DNA from: Sutcliffiella horikoshii
Lineage (GTDB): Bacteria; Bacillota; Bacilli; Bacillales; Bacillaceae_I
Length of the DNA stretch: 64,000 nucleotides
Assembly: GCF_002157855.1 (NCBI RefSeq)
Contig: NZ_CP020880.1
Span: forward strand, 1,240,001 to 1,304,000
Reading direction: 5' to 3'
Shown piece by piece: positions 42,048 through 51,889 of the stretch (position 1 is the first letter of the stretch; each line of letters opens with the position of its first letter). The notes under the pieces were generated by a model, which made no database searches, was not told the origin of the DNA, and saw nothing but the letters and a program-made list of their open reading frames with translations. The position numbers were made by a program, and so were the translations under genes.

Positions 42048-43190
42048 TTACGTATCCCTTCTAATCCCCAATATGAAAACAACATTCAATAAAAACCATA
42101 TGCCTAAAAAAGCCAATACACTCAGAAACGAGAAGTTATGGCTTATAATAGGACTGACCGCGGTGCCAATCAGTAAAGTAAAAGAATACAAAGAGATGGC
42201 GCTTCCGCGGTGCTTGCTGCCTAATATCCCAATATAGGTGATGATTGCCGGTAGAAAAAAGGAAATGGCAGATACATAAATCACAGATAAAGCACCTATT
42301 ACAAATAGGTTTTCATAAAAAAACATCATAAAAAAGAACGAAAAGGAAATGCTCAACGAACAAATGAGCAGCAAACGCTTGGATCCTACGGTCCGCATCA
42401 TTATGTCAGAAAAGAGACAAGAAACGGTACCAACTAGCCCTACAGAACGGACCAATAAAAAAGATTGATCAGGAAACGCTTCGGATAAGAATTGGAACAG
42501 GCTATCGTAAAAAGTCACAAAAGAGAGCAACAAGGAAAAAACAACAAGGTAAAGAATCCTTAAATCACGATCAGACAAGAGCGTGAAAAAATGTTTCCAA
42601 GGTTTGTCCTTTGTGCTGATCAATGAATGAGCTGGACTTAAAATGAAAAGTGCCAATAAAAACAATAGGAAGTAAACAATGGAAAAGAATAAAAATACAC
42701 CTTCCCATTGAAAAGAAGTGACTATAGTTTCGCTAATCATTGGCCCGAAAATACCGGACAATAAAAAGCCTGCATTGATAAGAGAAATAGTAAAGTTTCG
42801 AAGAGATTGAGAAAAGTGGTCAAAGCAATAGGCAAAAGCAACTGGCGCAAAGCAACCGAGGGTGAACCCTTGAATAGAGCGGCCAACGTACAAGTGAGAA
42901 ATATTCGCAGAGTGCGCAATGAGTATGGTAGCTAATGCTGAAAACAGAAACCCGTAGCTGATGATCTTCTTCCGGCCGAAACGATCGGACAACGGTCCGA
43001 ACATAAGAAGTCCTATTGCATAGAAGATGCTAAAGAAACTGCTGGCTAATATTATTTTTTGTTTGGAAATATTCCACTCCAAACTAATGGGATCATATAG
43101 CGGGATTAGTGTGTAGAGGCTGCAGACCACTAAAAAACCCATAACGATTAATAATGTTGCTGAAAAATAATGGTTTTTTCTTCGTTCCAT
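42048..43190 (-). CDS. MFS transporter
   Basis: 380 residues with about twelve hydrophobic segments. The MFS loop motif GPLSDRFGRKKIISYG between helices 2 and 3 is present, and VGRSIQGFTLGCFAPVAFAYCFD at helices 4-5 is typical of drug or small-molecule exporters. Substrate unknown. It is divergent from addB; the only gene on the minus strand in this area, without visible partner. Confidence 0.85.
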   Translation of the reverse strand: MERRKNHYFSATLLIVMGFLVVCSLYTLIPLYDPISLEWNISKQKIILASSFFSIFYAIGLLMFGPLSDRFGRKKIISYGFLFSALATILIAHSANISHLYVGRSIQGFTLGCFAPVAFAYCFDHFSQSLRNFTISLINAGFLLSGIFGPMISETIVTSFQWEGVFLFFSIVYFLLFLLALFILSPAHSLISTKDKPWKHFFTLLSDRDLRILYLVVFSLLLSFVTFYDSLFQFLSEAFPDQSFLLVRSVGLVGTVSCLFSDIMMRTVGSKRLLLICSLSISFSFFFMMFFYENLFVIGALSVIYVSAISFFLPAIITYIGILGSKHRGSAISLYSFTLLIGTAVSPIISHNFSFLSVLAFLGIWFLLNVVFILGIRRDT

Positions 43191-43348
43191 ACCGGTTCAC
43201 CTGCCCATTTTACCTTATGCACTAAGTGTTTAACCGGTTCCATCTTCGAGAGTAACCCGTTGGCAATAATAGAAGTTTTTCAGTACAATAGAATAAGAAG
43301 AACATAAGTGCGTATTATTTTTTGAATGGAGAAAATGGGGGATATCTA

Positions 43349-46300
43349 GTGTCTATACGATTTTTAATAGGAAGAACAGGCAGCGGGAAAACAACCTGGT
43401 GCAATGAGCAAATTCTTCACATGCTTAGAGAAGACCCGCAAGGTACGCCGGTTGTCTACCTTGTGCCGGAACAGATGACTTTTCAATCAGAATACCGAAT
43501 CGTTCAGTCGCCTGATGTGAAGGGCATGATACGGGCACAAGTATTCAGTTTTACTCGTCTGGCATGGAGAATTTTGCAGGAAGTCGGCGGTATCAGCCGT
43601 TTTCATATCGATCAGACAGGAATTCATATGCTGCTTCGGAAGGTAATTGAAGAACATAAAAGTAAGTTCCATGTGTTTGGGAAGTCTGCCGAGCAGTTCG
43701 GATTTATTGAACAAATGGAAAGCATGATAACAGAGTTTAAACGTTATTGCGTCACACCAGAACTTTTACAAGATGAAATTGTACGGATTGGAGAGGATGC
43801 CTCCATTTCTGAGCACGAAAAAATGCTGGCAAAAAAGCTAACTGACATACTTGTTGTCTATCGCCAGTTAGAAGCAACGCTGGAAGGGAAATATTTGGAC
43901 GGGGAAGATTACCTACAGCTATTGGCGGAAAAAATACCAAATTCAAGCTATATCCAAAAAGCAGATATTTTCATTGATGGTTTTCATAGCTTCACCCCTC
44001 AGGAATTAGAAGTTTTGAAGGAATTAATGAAACATGCAAACTCGGTAACGGTTGCCTTGACTGCGGATAAGCCATATGACGAAGAAGCGCCATATGATCT
44101 TCATCTGTTCAGGGAAACCGGAACGACTTATCAAAGACTTAAGGATATCGCACTCGAAGAAGGATGCGAACTAGAAGAGCCGGTGCTTTTAAAAGATACG
44201 CCTCGTTTTCAACATGCTCACTCCTTGCGTCATATGGAACAATATTTTGATGTTCGTCCAACAGTTGTCTTTCCGGAAAAGTCTGATGTGTCTATTTTGC
44301 AAGCAGTCAATCGCAGAGCGGAAATGGAAGGAATTGCGAGGGAAATCGTCTCGCTTGTCAGGGATAAGGATAATCGCTATAAAGATATAGCTGTCATCGT
44401 CAGAAATGCAGAATCTTATATTGATTTGGTTAATACCGTTTTCAAAGATTACGATATCCCATTTTTCGTCGATCAAAAGCGGACAATGCTACATCATCCT
44501 TTGGTCGAGTTGCTCCGTTCAAGCCTGGAAGTAATTTCAAGGAACTGGCGCTATGAATCTGTATTTCGTTGTGTAAAGACAGATTTCTTTTACTCGCTGG
44601 ATCAAGATATAAATGAGATGCGCGAAAAAACGGACAAGCTGGAAAACTATTGCCTGTCCTATGGTATACAAGGTCAAAGATGGACTTCGACTGAGCCGTG
44701 GAAGTATCGTCGCTTTTTTAGTGTGGATACAGAAGGTCCATACTTACAAACAGATGAAGAGATTGCCTATGAAAAGGAAATCAATGAGTTAAGAACGATG
44801 ATTGTAGAGCCGCTTCATACGCTTGAAAAACGCTGGAAAAAGGCAAAGTCAATCGATGGCTATTGCAAAGCGCTTTATGAGTATATGGAAGATTTGAAGA
44901 TTCCGCAAAAACTGGAAGCAAGAATGAAAAAGGCGGAGGAAGAGGGGAATCTGTCCTCTGCAAAAGAAAACGAGCAAGTGTGGAAGGCGATTATTCAAAT
45001 GCTCGATCAGATGGTCGAACTGATAGGGGAGCATCCAATTTCGTTATCCATGTTTATGAAAATGGTGGAAAGTGGATTGGAAAGCCTTAGATTCAGCTTA
45101 GTGCCACCTGCCATTGACCAGGTTATTGTTGCGAACTTTGATCTTTCGCGCTTGACAGATATTAAGCACAGTTTTGTGATTGGTGTAAATGACGGGGTGA
45201 TACCTGCCAAGATCAAGGACGAGGGGTTTATATCTGAAGAAGAAAGAGAGCTTCTGTCAAACTACGGAATGGAGCTTGCACCGACAAGTTTAGAACGGCT
45301 GCTTGATGAACATTTTCTTGTTTATACGTCTTTTCTAAGCCCTTCCCATCACTTGTATATAAGCTATGCACTGGCAGATGAAGAGGGGAAAACTCTGTTG
45401 CCTTCCTCCTATATCAAGCGAATAAAGGAAATGTTTCCGTCGCTTGAGGAGAAGTTGTTGCTCAATGAACCTGCAGAGCTGACTAGCGAAGAACAGCTAA
45501 GGTATATTCACACCCCATCGACCACATTATCCAACTTGGCAGTGCAGCTTCAAGCTTGGATGAAGAAATATCCGGTCGAGCCGATCTGGTGGGATGTTTA
45601 CAATACACTGTTAGAAAGTGAAGAGTGGCAGGATAAAACCGAACAGGTCTTACGAAGTTTATTTTATAAAAATGAAGCAAAAAAATTGAAACAAAAGGTC
45701 AGTCGTGAATTATACGGTAATTTCATGGAAGCAAGTGTGTCGAGAATGGAGAAATTCAGTGCATGTGCTTTTTCCCATTTTGCCTCACATGGATTAAAGC
45801 TGAAGGAAAGAAAAATATACCGATTGGAAGCACCGGATATCGGTCAGCTCTTCCACGCGGCACTTAAGCATATCTCAGATAAGTTAAGACAAAGCGGCAA
45901 CGATTGGAAGAACCTCACGAAACAAGAGTGTGAAGTGCTAGCAAAAGAAGCGGTGCATATTCTCGCACCGAAGCTGCAAGGGGAAATCCTGTTAAGCTCT
46001 AATCGCTTCCATTATATTAAACGGAAGTTGGAAACGATTATCACAAGAGCTTCGCAAATCTTAAGCGATCATTCTAAAGCGAGCAAATTCACTCCAGTTG
46101 GTTTGGAACTTGGCTTTGGAAAACAAGAAGAGTTACCACCCATTCAAATCAACTTGCCAAATGGGGTGACAATGGAACTTATAGGCAGGATAGACAGGGT
46201 GGATAAAGCAGAAGGAAGCAGTGGGTTATTACTACGTATCATTGATTATAAATCAAGCAACAAAGCGCTTGATCTGACAGAAGTTTATTATGGCTTGGCA

Positions 46301-46864
46301 TTACAGATGCTGACCTATTTGGATATCGTCATCTCCCACTCCAAAGGGTGGCTGGGAAGTGAAGCTACTCCTGCCGGTGTCTTGTATTTCCATGTTCATA
46401 ATCCCATGATTAAAACAAACGGAATGAAACCTGAAGACATCATTGAAGAGGAAATATTTAAGAGCTTCAAAATGAAGGGCCTGCTATTAGGTGATGAAGA
46501 ATCTGTGAAACTGATGGATCAAACGCTAGAGAGTGGACATTCCAAAATAGTATCTGCTGCACTGAAGAAGAATGGCGGATTTCAAGCAAACTCTTCGATT
46601 GCAAGTGAAGAAGAATTCACTCAGCTTAGAACGTATGTAAGAAAAACATTTGAAGAGATTGGCATGAAGATATCCGAAGGGGAAACAAGCATTGCCCCGT
46701 ACAAGTTGAAAAATCAAACGCCATGTACATTTTGTTCGTATAAATCGTTTTGTCAGTTCGATACATCTCTTGATGAAAATGAATATAGAGTGCTGCCAAC
46801 CATACCTAAAAATGAGGTCATTTCCTCGATGAAAACGAAGATAGAAGGGGGAGGGGAATCATGA
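43349..46864 (+). CDS. addB: helicase-exonuclease subunit AddB
   Basis: 1171 residues. With AddA it forms the Gram-positive counterpart of RecBCD, processing double-strand breaks up to Chi. Visible: Walker A FLIGRTGSGKTTWC at the start, an inactivated helicase body, and the C-terminal nuclease with the iron-sulfur cysteines (FSACAF and CTFCSYKSFCQFD) and IIDYKSS. Start GTG 43349 (GGGGGAT before it) gives the usual MSIRFLIGR N terminus; the frame opens at 43322. It overlaps addA by four bases. Confidence 0.95.
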   Translation: MSIRFLIGRTGSGKTTWCNEQILHMLREDPQGTPVVYLVPEQMTFQSEYRIVQSPDVKGMIRAQVFSFTRLAWRILQEVGGISRFHIDQTGIHMLLRKVIEEHKSKFHVFGKSAEQFGFIEQMESMITEFKRYCVTPELLQDEIVRIGEDASISEHEKMLAKKLTDILVVYRQLEATLEGKYLDGEDYLQLLAEKIPNSSYIQKADIFIDGFHSFTPQELEVLKELMKHANSVTVALTADKPYDEEAPYDLHLFRETGTTYQRLKDIALEEGCELEEPVLLKDTPRFQHAHSLRHMEQYFDVRPTVVFPEKSDVSILQAVNRRAEMEGIAREIVSLVRDKDNRYKDIAVIVRNAESYIDLVNTVFKDYDIPFFVDQKRTMLHHPLVELLRSSLEVISRNWRYESVFRCVKTDFFYSLDQDINEMREKTDKLENYCLSYGIQGQRWTSTEPWKYRRFFSVDTEGPYLQTDEEIAYEKEINELRTMIVEPLHTLEKRWKKAKSIDGYCKALYEYMEDLKIPQKLEARMKKAEEEGNLSSAKENEQVWKAIIQMLDQMVELIGEHPISLSMFMKMVESGLESLRFSLVPPAIDQVIVANFDLSRLTDIKHSFVIGVNDGVIPAKIKDEGFISEEERELLSNYGMELAPTSLERLLDEHFLVYTSFLSPSHHLYISYALADEEGKTLLPSSYIKRIKEMFPSLEEKLLLNEPAELTSEEQLRYIHTPSTTLSNLAVQLQAWMKKYPVEPIWWDVYNTLLESEEWQDKTEQVLRSLFYKNEAKKLKQKVSRELYGNFMEASVSRMEKFSACAFSHFASHGLKLKERKIYRLEAPDIGQLFHAALKHISDKLRQSGNDWKNLTKQECEVLAKEAVHILAPKLQGEILLSSNRFHYIKRKLETIITRASQILSDHSKASKFTPVGLELGFGKQEELPPIQINLPNGVTMELIGRIDRVDKAEGSSGLLLRIIDYKSSNKALDLTEVYYGLALQMLTYLDIVISHSKGWLGSEATPAGVLYFHVHNPMIKTNGMKPEDIIEEEIFKSFKMKGLLLGDEESVKLMDQTLESGHSKIVSAALKKNGGFQANSSIASEEEFTQLRTYVRKTFEEIGMKISEGETSIAPYKLKNQTPCTFCSYKSFCQFDTSLDENEYRVLPTIPKNEVISSMKTKIEGGGES

Positions 46865-49800
46865 GCATGGAGCTTCTTCCAAAACCAACTGATGCCCAGT
46901 GGACAGATGATCAGTGGAAAGCGATTGTCGCCTCTGGGAAAGATATACTTGTTGCAGCAGCAGCTGGTTCAGGTAAAACCGCCGTTCTAGTTGAGCGGAT
47001 GATTCATAAGATAGTCGAGGAGCATGTAGATGTGGACAGGCTTCTTGTCGTAACTTTTACTAATGCATCTGCTGCAGAAATGCGCCACAGAATCGGTGAA
47101 GCATTGGAAAAACAGTTAGAGAAAAAGCCGGCATCGCTCCATTTGCGCCGACAGCTAAGCTTGTTGAACAGAGCATCCATCTCTACGATTCACTCTTTTT
47201 GCCTTGAAGTGGTACGAAAATACTATTATTTAATTGATATTGACCCAAGTTTTCGTATTGCTGATACAACGGAAATCCAGTTAATGCAGGAGGAAGTTCT
47301 TGAGGGCGTATTTGAAGAAGAGTACGGGAAAGAGGACAATGATTTATTTTTCGAATTAGTGGATCGGTATACAAATGACCGTTCTGATGGCGCTTTGCAA
47401 AACCTTGTACTTGATCTTCATGAGTTTTCAAGGGCCAATCCAAATCCTGACAGGTGGCTGGATGAGATTGTAACGTTTTATCAGTCCACTAGCAAATTTT
47501 CTATAGATCAATTGCCTTTCATTTCGACATTGAAGCGAGAAATGAAACTGCAATTCCTAGGGGCGGAAAGCTTGTTGGAAAAGGCAATGAAGCTTACGCT
47601 GGAGCCAGGGGGGCCAGCTCCTCGGGCTGAAAATATCGAGCAAGATTTGGCACAACTTCACAGATTGCAAGCTTCCTTAGATACATCTTGGGGAGACTTG
47701 TATGAAGTAATGCAGGAACTCGATTTCTCCAGAGCCAAAACATGCCGCGGAGATGAATACGATAAAGAACTGATAGAAAGATGGACCAAGGTCCGTAATG
47801 ACGCAAAAGCAGTGGTACAAGGAATCAAAGATGAATTGTTTTCCAGACGTCCGGAGTCCTTCTTAAAAGATCTCGAAGAATTAGCGCCTGTAATGGGCAC
47901 ACTTGTCAACTTAGTTAAAGAATATGGCAAGGAATTCAGCTTGATGAAACAAGACAAAGGGCTTGTGGACTTTTCCGACTTAGAGCATCTTTGTTTAAAT
48001 GTGCTCACCACCTTTAATGAAGGAAAAGTAAAGCGATCCGAAGCGGCCCTTCGTTATCAATCCACTTTTAAAGAAGTCATGGTGGATGAGTATCAGGATA
48101 CGAATATGGTTCAAGAAGCGATCCTTAAGCTAGTTACGAAGGAAAGCGAAGAATCTGGAAATATGTTTATGGTAGGAGACGTCAAGCAATCCATCTACAG
48201 ATTCCGATTAGCGGAACCTTTTCTGTTCTTAAGCAAATACAAGCGGTTTGATACGGATGCCAAAGAGTCTGGCCTTCGTATTGATTTGAATAAAAACTTC
48301 CGCTCGCGTCCGGAAGTCCTTGATGCCACCAACTTTATCTTTAAACAGATCATGGGAGAAACAGTTGGGGAAATCGATTATGATGACGACGCGGAGTTAA
48401 AGTTCGGAGCAGCCTATTATCCGGAAGCAGCAGATCGTGAATCGGAGCTGTTGTTGATAAATCGAAGCACTTCAGTCGCAGGGGATGACGAAGAACTTTC
48501 GGAGTCTGAAGATAATACAACCGGCTTTGATAAAGTGGAACTAGAAACGGCTCAAGTCGAAGCGAAGATGATCGCTCAGAAAATAAAGCAGCTTATTCAG
48601 TCTGGCTATGAAATATATGATAAGGACAGAAAAGTGATGCGCCCTGTCACTTATAGGGATTTTGTTATCCTGATGCGTTCGATGCCATGGGCTCCTCAAT
48701 TCATGGAGGAATTCAAGCAAGAAGGCCTTCCGTTATATGCAAATTTAAGCACGGGATATTTCGAGGCAACAGAAGTCGCAATTCTTCTATCGTTATTGAA
48801 AATCATCGATAATCCATATCAAGATGTTCCACTCGCTTCTGTGTTAAGGTCACCGATTGTCGGACTTGATTCCAATGATTTGGCGACGATCCGCATTCAG
48901 CAAAGAAGGGGCTCTTATTATGAAGCCTTGATGGCATTTATGGAAAAGGCACCAGATTCTTTGGAAGAACAAGAATTAGCGAAAAGAGTTCGGTTATTCT
49001 ATCAGATGCTTCAATCATGGCGTACAGCTGCACGTGAAGGGGCATTATCTGAGTTAATCTGGCAGATCTATCAGGACACCCATTTCTTTGATTTTGTCGG
49101 GGGAATGCCGGGCGGTAAGCAACGCCAGGCAAATTTGCGGGCATTGTATGACCGAGCAAGACAATATGAATCTACCTCATTCCGCGGCTTGTTCCGTTTC
49201 TTGCGTTTCATTGAAAGGATGCAAGAGCGGGGAGAAGACCTTGGTGCTGCAAGAGCGCTTGGGGAACAAGAGGATGTTGTCAGACTGATGACCATTCACT
49301 CCAGTAAAGGCCTTGAGTTTCCAATCGTCTTTGTTGCAGGACTTTCCAGACAGTTTAATATGATGGACCTTAACAATAGTTATCTGCTGGATAAAGAGCT
49401 TGGATTTGGGTCTAAATATGTAAATGCAAAACTGCGAATCACCTATCCTACGATCTTACAGCTGGCATTGAAACGTAAAGCCAAGGCACAGCTGGTAGCA
49501 GAGGAAATGCGTGTGTTGTACGTAGCCCTCACGAGAGCAAAAGAGAAATTATATCTGGTCGGAACACTAAAAGACATTGAGAACTCTCAATTGCTGTGGA
49601 GTGAACACGTCTCACATGAAAACTGGTTGTTACCGGACTATGTGAGAGCAGGCGCGAAATCGTATATGGACTGGGTTGGTCCAGCCCTTGTGCGGCATAA
49701 GGATGCTGAAGTGTTGAGAGGAGATAGTCTGGCTGGGACTAACCAAGAGGACATCGCCAATCATCCGACTTCATGGAAGATATCCGTCACCAATGTGGAA

Positions 49801-50628
49801 CAACTGCTGCAAGGAATAGAAGTTGAAAAAGAAGCAGAAAACCTTCTCCTTGAAAAAGTGAAGCGAGGCGAGCAGGTCGATATTGAAAGTCCTTATAAAG
49901 TGAGAGTAGTAGAACAGCTTACTTGGAGCTATCCATTTAAAGAAGCGAGCATTCATCGCTCTAAGCAATCTGTTTCAGAGATAAAAAGAATGAGAGAACA
50001 GCAGGATCCATATGCAGATAACACGCTTGTTCAAACAGAAAGAAGGTATTTCCTTGATCGCCCTGCCTTCTTGCAGAAGAAGAAACTGTCTCCATCAGAA
50101 ATAGGGACAGCGATGCACGCGGTGATGCAGAATTTAGATCTTTCCGCCATTACTATTGATAGAGATTATGTACAATCGCAAGTCATGGAGATGGTTCAAA
50201 AAGAACTGATTACTGCTGAACAGGCAAATGTCATCGACTTTGACGCAATTGTATCATTCTTTACTACTCCTGTCGGGAAGAGGATGCAACAGGCAGAACA
50301 TGTTCACAGAGAGGTTCCGTTCAGCTTTGCATTGCAGGAAAATGAATTTTTCGAGCAAATGGATTTAAAAGAAGAGACCATTTTGGTGCAAGGTGTCATT
50401 GATTGCCTTTTAGAAGACGAGGAAGGGCTTGTCTTAATTGACTACAAAACAGATACCATCACAGGTCGATTCTCGAACGGATTTGAAGAGGCGGAACCAG
50501 TTCTCCGTAATCGCTATAAGGACCAAGTGGCTCTATATGCAAGGGCTGTTGAAGGGATTTGGAAGAAAGAATTAAAGGAGAAATATTTATATTTCTTTGA
50601 TGGAAATCATTTAGTGAAAATGTATTAA
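46861..50628 (+). CDS. addA: ATP-dependent helicase/nuclease AddA
   Basis: 1255 residues. UvrD-type helicase motifs: Walker A AAAAGSGKTAVLVERM, VTFTNASAAEMRHRIGE, VDEYQDTN, VGDVKQSIYRFR, LRIDLNKNFRSR, LMTIHSSKGLEFPIVF and VLYVALTRAKEKL. C-terminal RecB-type nuclease with GTAMHAVMQ and VLIDYKTD. Second gene of the addB-addA-sbcD-sbcC cluster. Confidence 0.96.
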   Translation: MSMELLPKPTDAQWTDDQWKAIVASGKDILVAAAAGSGKTAVLVERMIHKIVEEHVDVDRLLVVTFTNASAAEMRHRIGEALEKQLEKKPASLHLRRQLSLLNRASISTIHSFCLEVVRKYYYLIDIDPSFRIADTTEIQLMQEEVLEGVFEEEYGKEDNDLFFELVDRYTNDRSDGALQNLVLDLHEFSRANPNPDRWLDEIVTFYQSTSKFSIDQLPFISTLKREMKLQFLGAESLLEKAMKLTLEPGGPAPRAENIEQDLAQLHRLQASLDTSWGDLYEVMQELDFSRAKTCRGDEYDKELIERWTKVRNDAKAVVQGIKDELFSRRPESFLKDLEELAPVMGTLVNLVKEYGKEFSLMKQDKGLVDFSDLEHLCLNVLTTFNEGKVKRSEAALRYQSTFKEVMVDEYQDTNMVQEAILKLVTKESEESGNMFMVGDVKQSIYRFRLAEPFLFLSKYKRFDTDAKESGLRIDLNKNFRSRPEVLDATNFIFKQIMGETVGEIDYDDDAELKFGAAYYPEAADRESELLLINRSTSVAGDDEELSESEDNTTGFDKVELETAQVEAKMIAQKIKQLIQSGYEIYDKDRKVMRPVTYRDFVILMRSMPWAPQFMEEFKQEGLPLYANLSTGYFEATEVAILLSLLKIIDNPYQDVPLASVLRSPIVGLDSNDLATIRIQQRRGSYYEALMAFMEKAPDSLEEQELAKRVRLFYQMLQSWRTAAREGALSELIWQIYQDTHFFDFVGGMPGGKQRQANLRALYDRARQYESTSFRGLFRFLRFIERMQERGEDLGAARALGEQEDVVRLMTIHSSKGLEFPIVFVAGLSRQFNMMDLNNSYLLDKELGFGSKYVNAKLRITYPTILQLALKRKAKAQLVAEEMRVLYVALTRAKEKLYLVGTLKDIENSQLLWSEHVSHENWLLPDYVRAGAKSYMDWVGPALVRHKDAEVLRGDSLAGTNQEDIANHPTSWKISVTNVEQLLQGIEVEKEAENLLLEKVKRGEQVDIESPYKVRVVEQLTWSYPFKEASIHRSKQSVSEIKRMREQQDPYADNTLVQTERRYFLDRPAFLQKKKLSPSEIGTAMHAVMQNLDLSAITIDRDYVQSQVMEMVQKELITAEQANVIDFDAIVSFFTTPVGKRMQQAEHVHREVPFSFALQENEFFEQMDLKEETILVQGVIDCLLEDEEGLVLIDYKTDTITGRFSNGFEEAEPVLRNRYKDQVALYARAVEGIWKKELKEKYLYFFDGNHLVKMY

Positions 50629-50710
50629 TTCAAAGAGCGGCTCAGGTGACAAATGTCAGATGTTGAAGATTTGTTACTTGAGCCACTTTCATGGAAGGGA
50701 AGAAAAAAAG

Positions 50711-51889
50711 ATGCGCATACTTCATACTGCCGACTGGCACTTGGGAAAAACGTTGGAAGGAAGAAGTCGTTTACCGGAGCAGGCACAATTTTTAGAAGAA
50801 CTTCTGCACATTGTAGAAGAGGAAAAAGTAGATGTGGTACTGATGGCGGGAGATGTCTACGATACCGTCAACCCCCCTGCCCAGGCGGAAGTGCTTTTTT
50901 ATGAATCGCTTCAACAGCTATCAAACAATGGAAAAAGGCCGGTTGCCGTAATAGCAGGGAACCATGATAATCCAGACCGTCTTTCTGCTTCAAGACCTCT
51001 TGCAAGCTCACAAAATATCTCCTTGCTAGGATACCCCACCATGGACGTTCAGAGCATATATGTCCCCACAACGGAAGAAACGTTGAAGCTGGCTTCTTTG
51101 CCATATCCTTCAGAGTCCAGGTTAAACGAAGTGCTTTCCGAAGAATTTGAAGAAAAAGTAATCAGAGACCATTATGATGCAAGAATTCGCCAGTTTTTTG
51201 ATAAGATGTGTGAGCAGTTTACCGAGGCTTCTGTGAATATCGCCATGAGCCATTTATTTGTTGCAGGTGGAAATTCCACCGATTCGGAACGCCCAATTGA
51301 AGTAGGAGGAGCATTTACGGTGGCAGCGGAGAGTTTGCCGCATCAAGCGCAGTATGTTGCCCTAGGCCATTTACACCGCCCTCAAACCATCAAACGTGCC
51401 AAAACGGCAGCCAGATACTCTGGCTCACCGCTTGCTTATAGCTTTTCAGAGGCTGGATACACGAAAAGTGTAACCATTATTGATGCTAAGCCTGGTAAAG
51501 AAGTAGAAACGAAAGAAATATTCCTTTCTAGTGGAAAGCCACTTGTAAGATGGAAGGCTACAGAAGGAGTCCAACAAGTCTATGGTTGGCTAGAAGAAAA
51601 GAAAGACAATAATGCCTGGGTCGATCTTGAAATACATGTCACCAATGCACTTTCCATGGAAGAAATTCATCGCATCCGAAAACATCACGATGGCATCCTC
51701 CATATTCGTCCTATTTTTCCGGAAATGGTCGAGGAGAGAAAAGCAGTGAAGATGGACAGTGTTCCAATTGAAGAACTGTTTGTAAGGTTTTATGAAAAAC
51801 AATCAGGTGGCGCCAAACCTGAGGATGAATTAGTCCGGTTATTTCTATCCTTATTGCAGGATGAAACGGTGAAGGAGGAACAAGTATGA
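50711..51889 (+). CDS. sbcD: nuclease SbcCD subunit D
   Basis: 392 residues. Calcineurin-like phosphoesterase of the Mre11 type: TADWHLG, MAGDVYDTV, AGNHDNP, and LGHLHRPQ provide the metal ligands. With SbcC it cuts hairpins and protein-blocked DNA ends. ATG 50711 (MRILHTADWHLG) is the true start, with GGAAGGGA upstream; the frame is open from 50660. It overlaps sbcC by four bases. Confidence 0.95.
   Translation: MRILHTADWHLGKTLEGRSRLPEQAQFLEELLHIVEEEKVDVVLMAGDVYDTVNPPAQAEVLFYESLQQLSNNGKRPVAVIAGNHDNPDRLSASRPLASSQNISLLGYPTMDVQSIYVPTTEETLKLASLPYPSESRLNEVLSEEFEEKVIRDHYDARIRQFFDKMCEQFTEASVNIAMSHLFVAGGNSTDSERPIEVGGAFTVAAESLPHQAQYVALGHLHRPQTIKRAKTAARYSGSPLAYSFSEAGYTKSVTIIDAKPGKEVETKEIFLSSGKPLVRWKATEGVQQVYGWLEEKKDNNAWVDLEIHVTNALSMEEIHRIRKHHDGILHIRPIFPEMVEERKAVKMDSVPIEELFVRFYEKQSGGAKPEDELVRLFLSLLQDETVKEEQV

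Noticed and set aside
43262-43340. LexA box before addB
   Set aside because: GAACATAAGTGC around 43300 keeps only one half-site; the second half fails the consensus.
50653-50904. Separate small gene overlapping sbcD
   Set aside because: It is a shadow frame of sbcD; the ribosome site and conserved start TADWHLG belong to the other frame.
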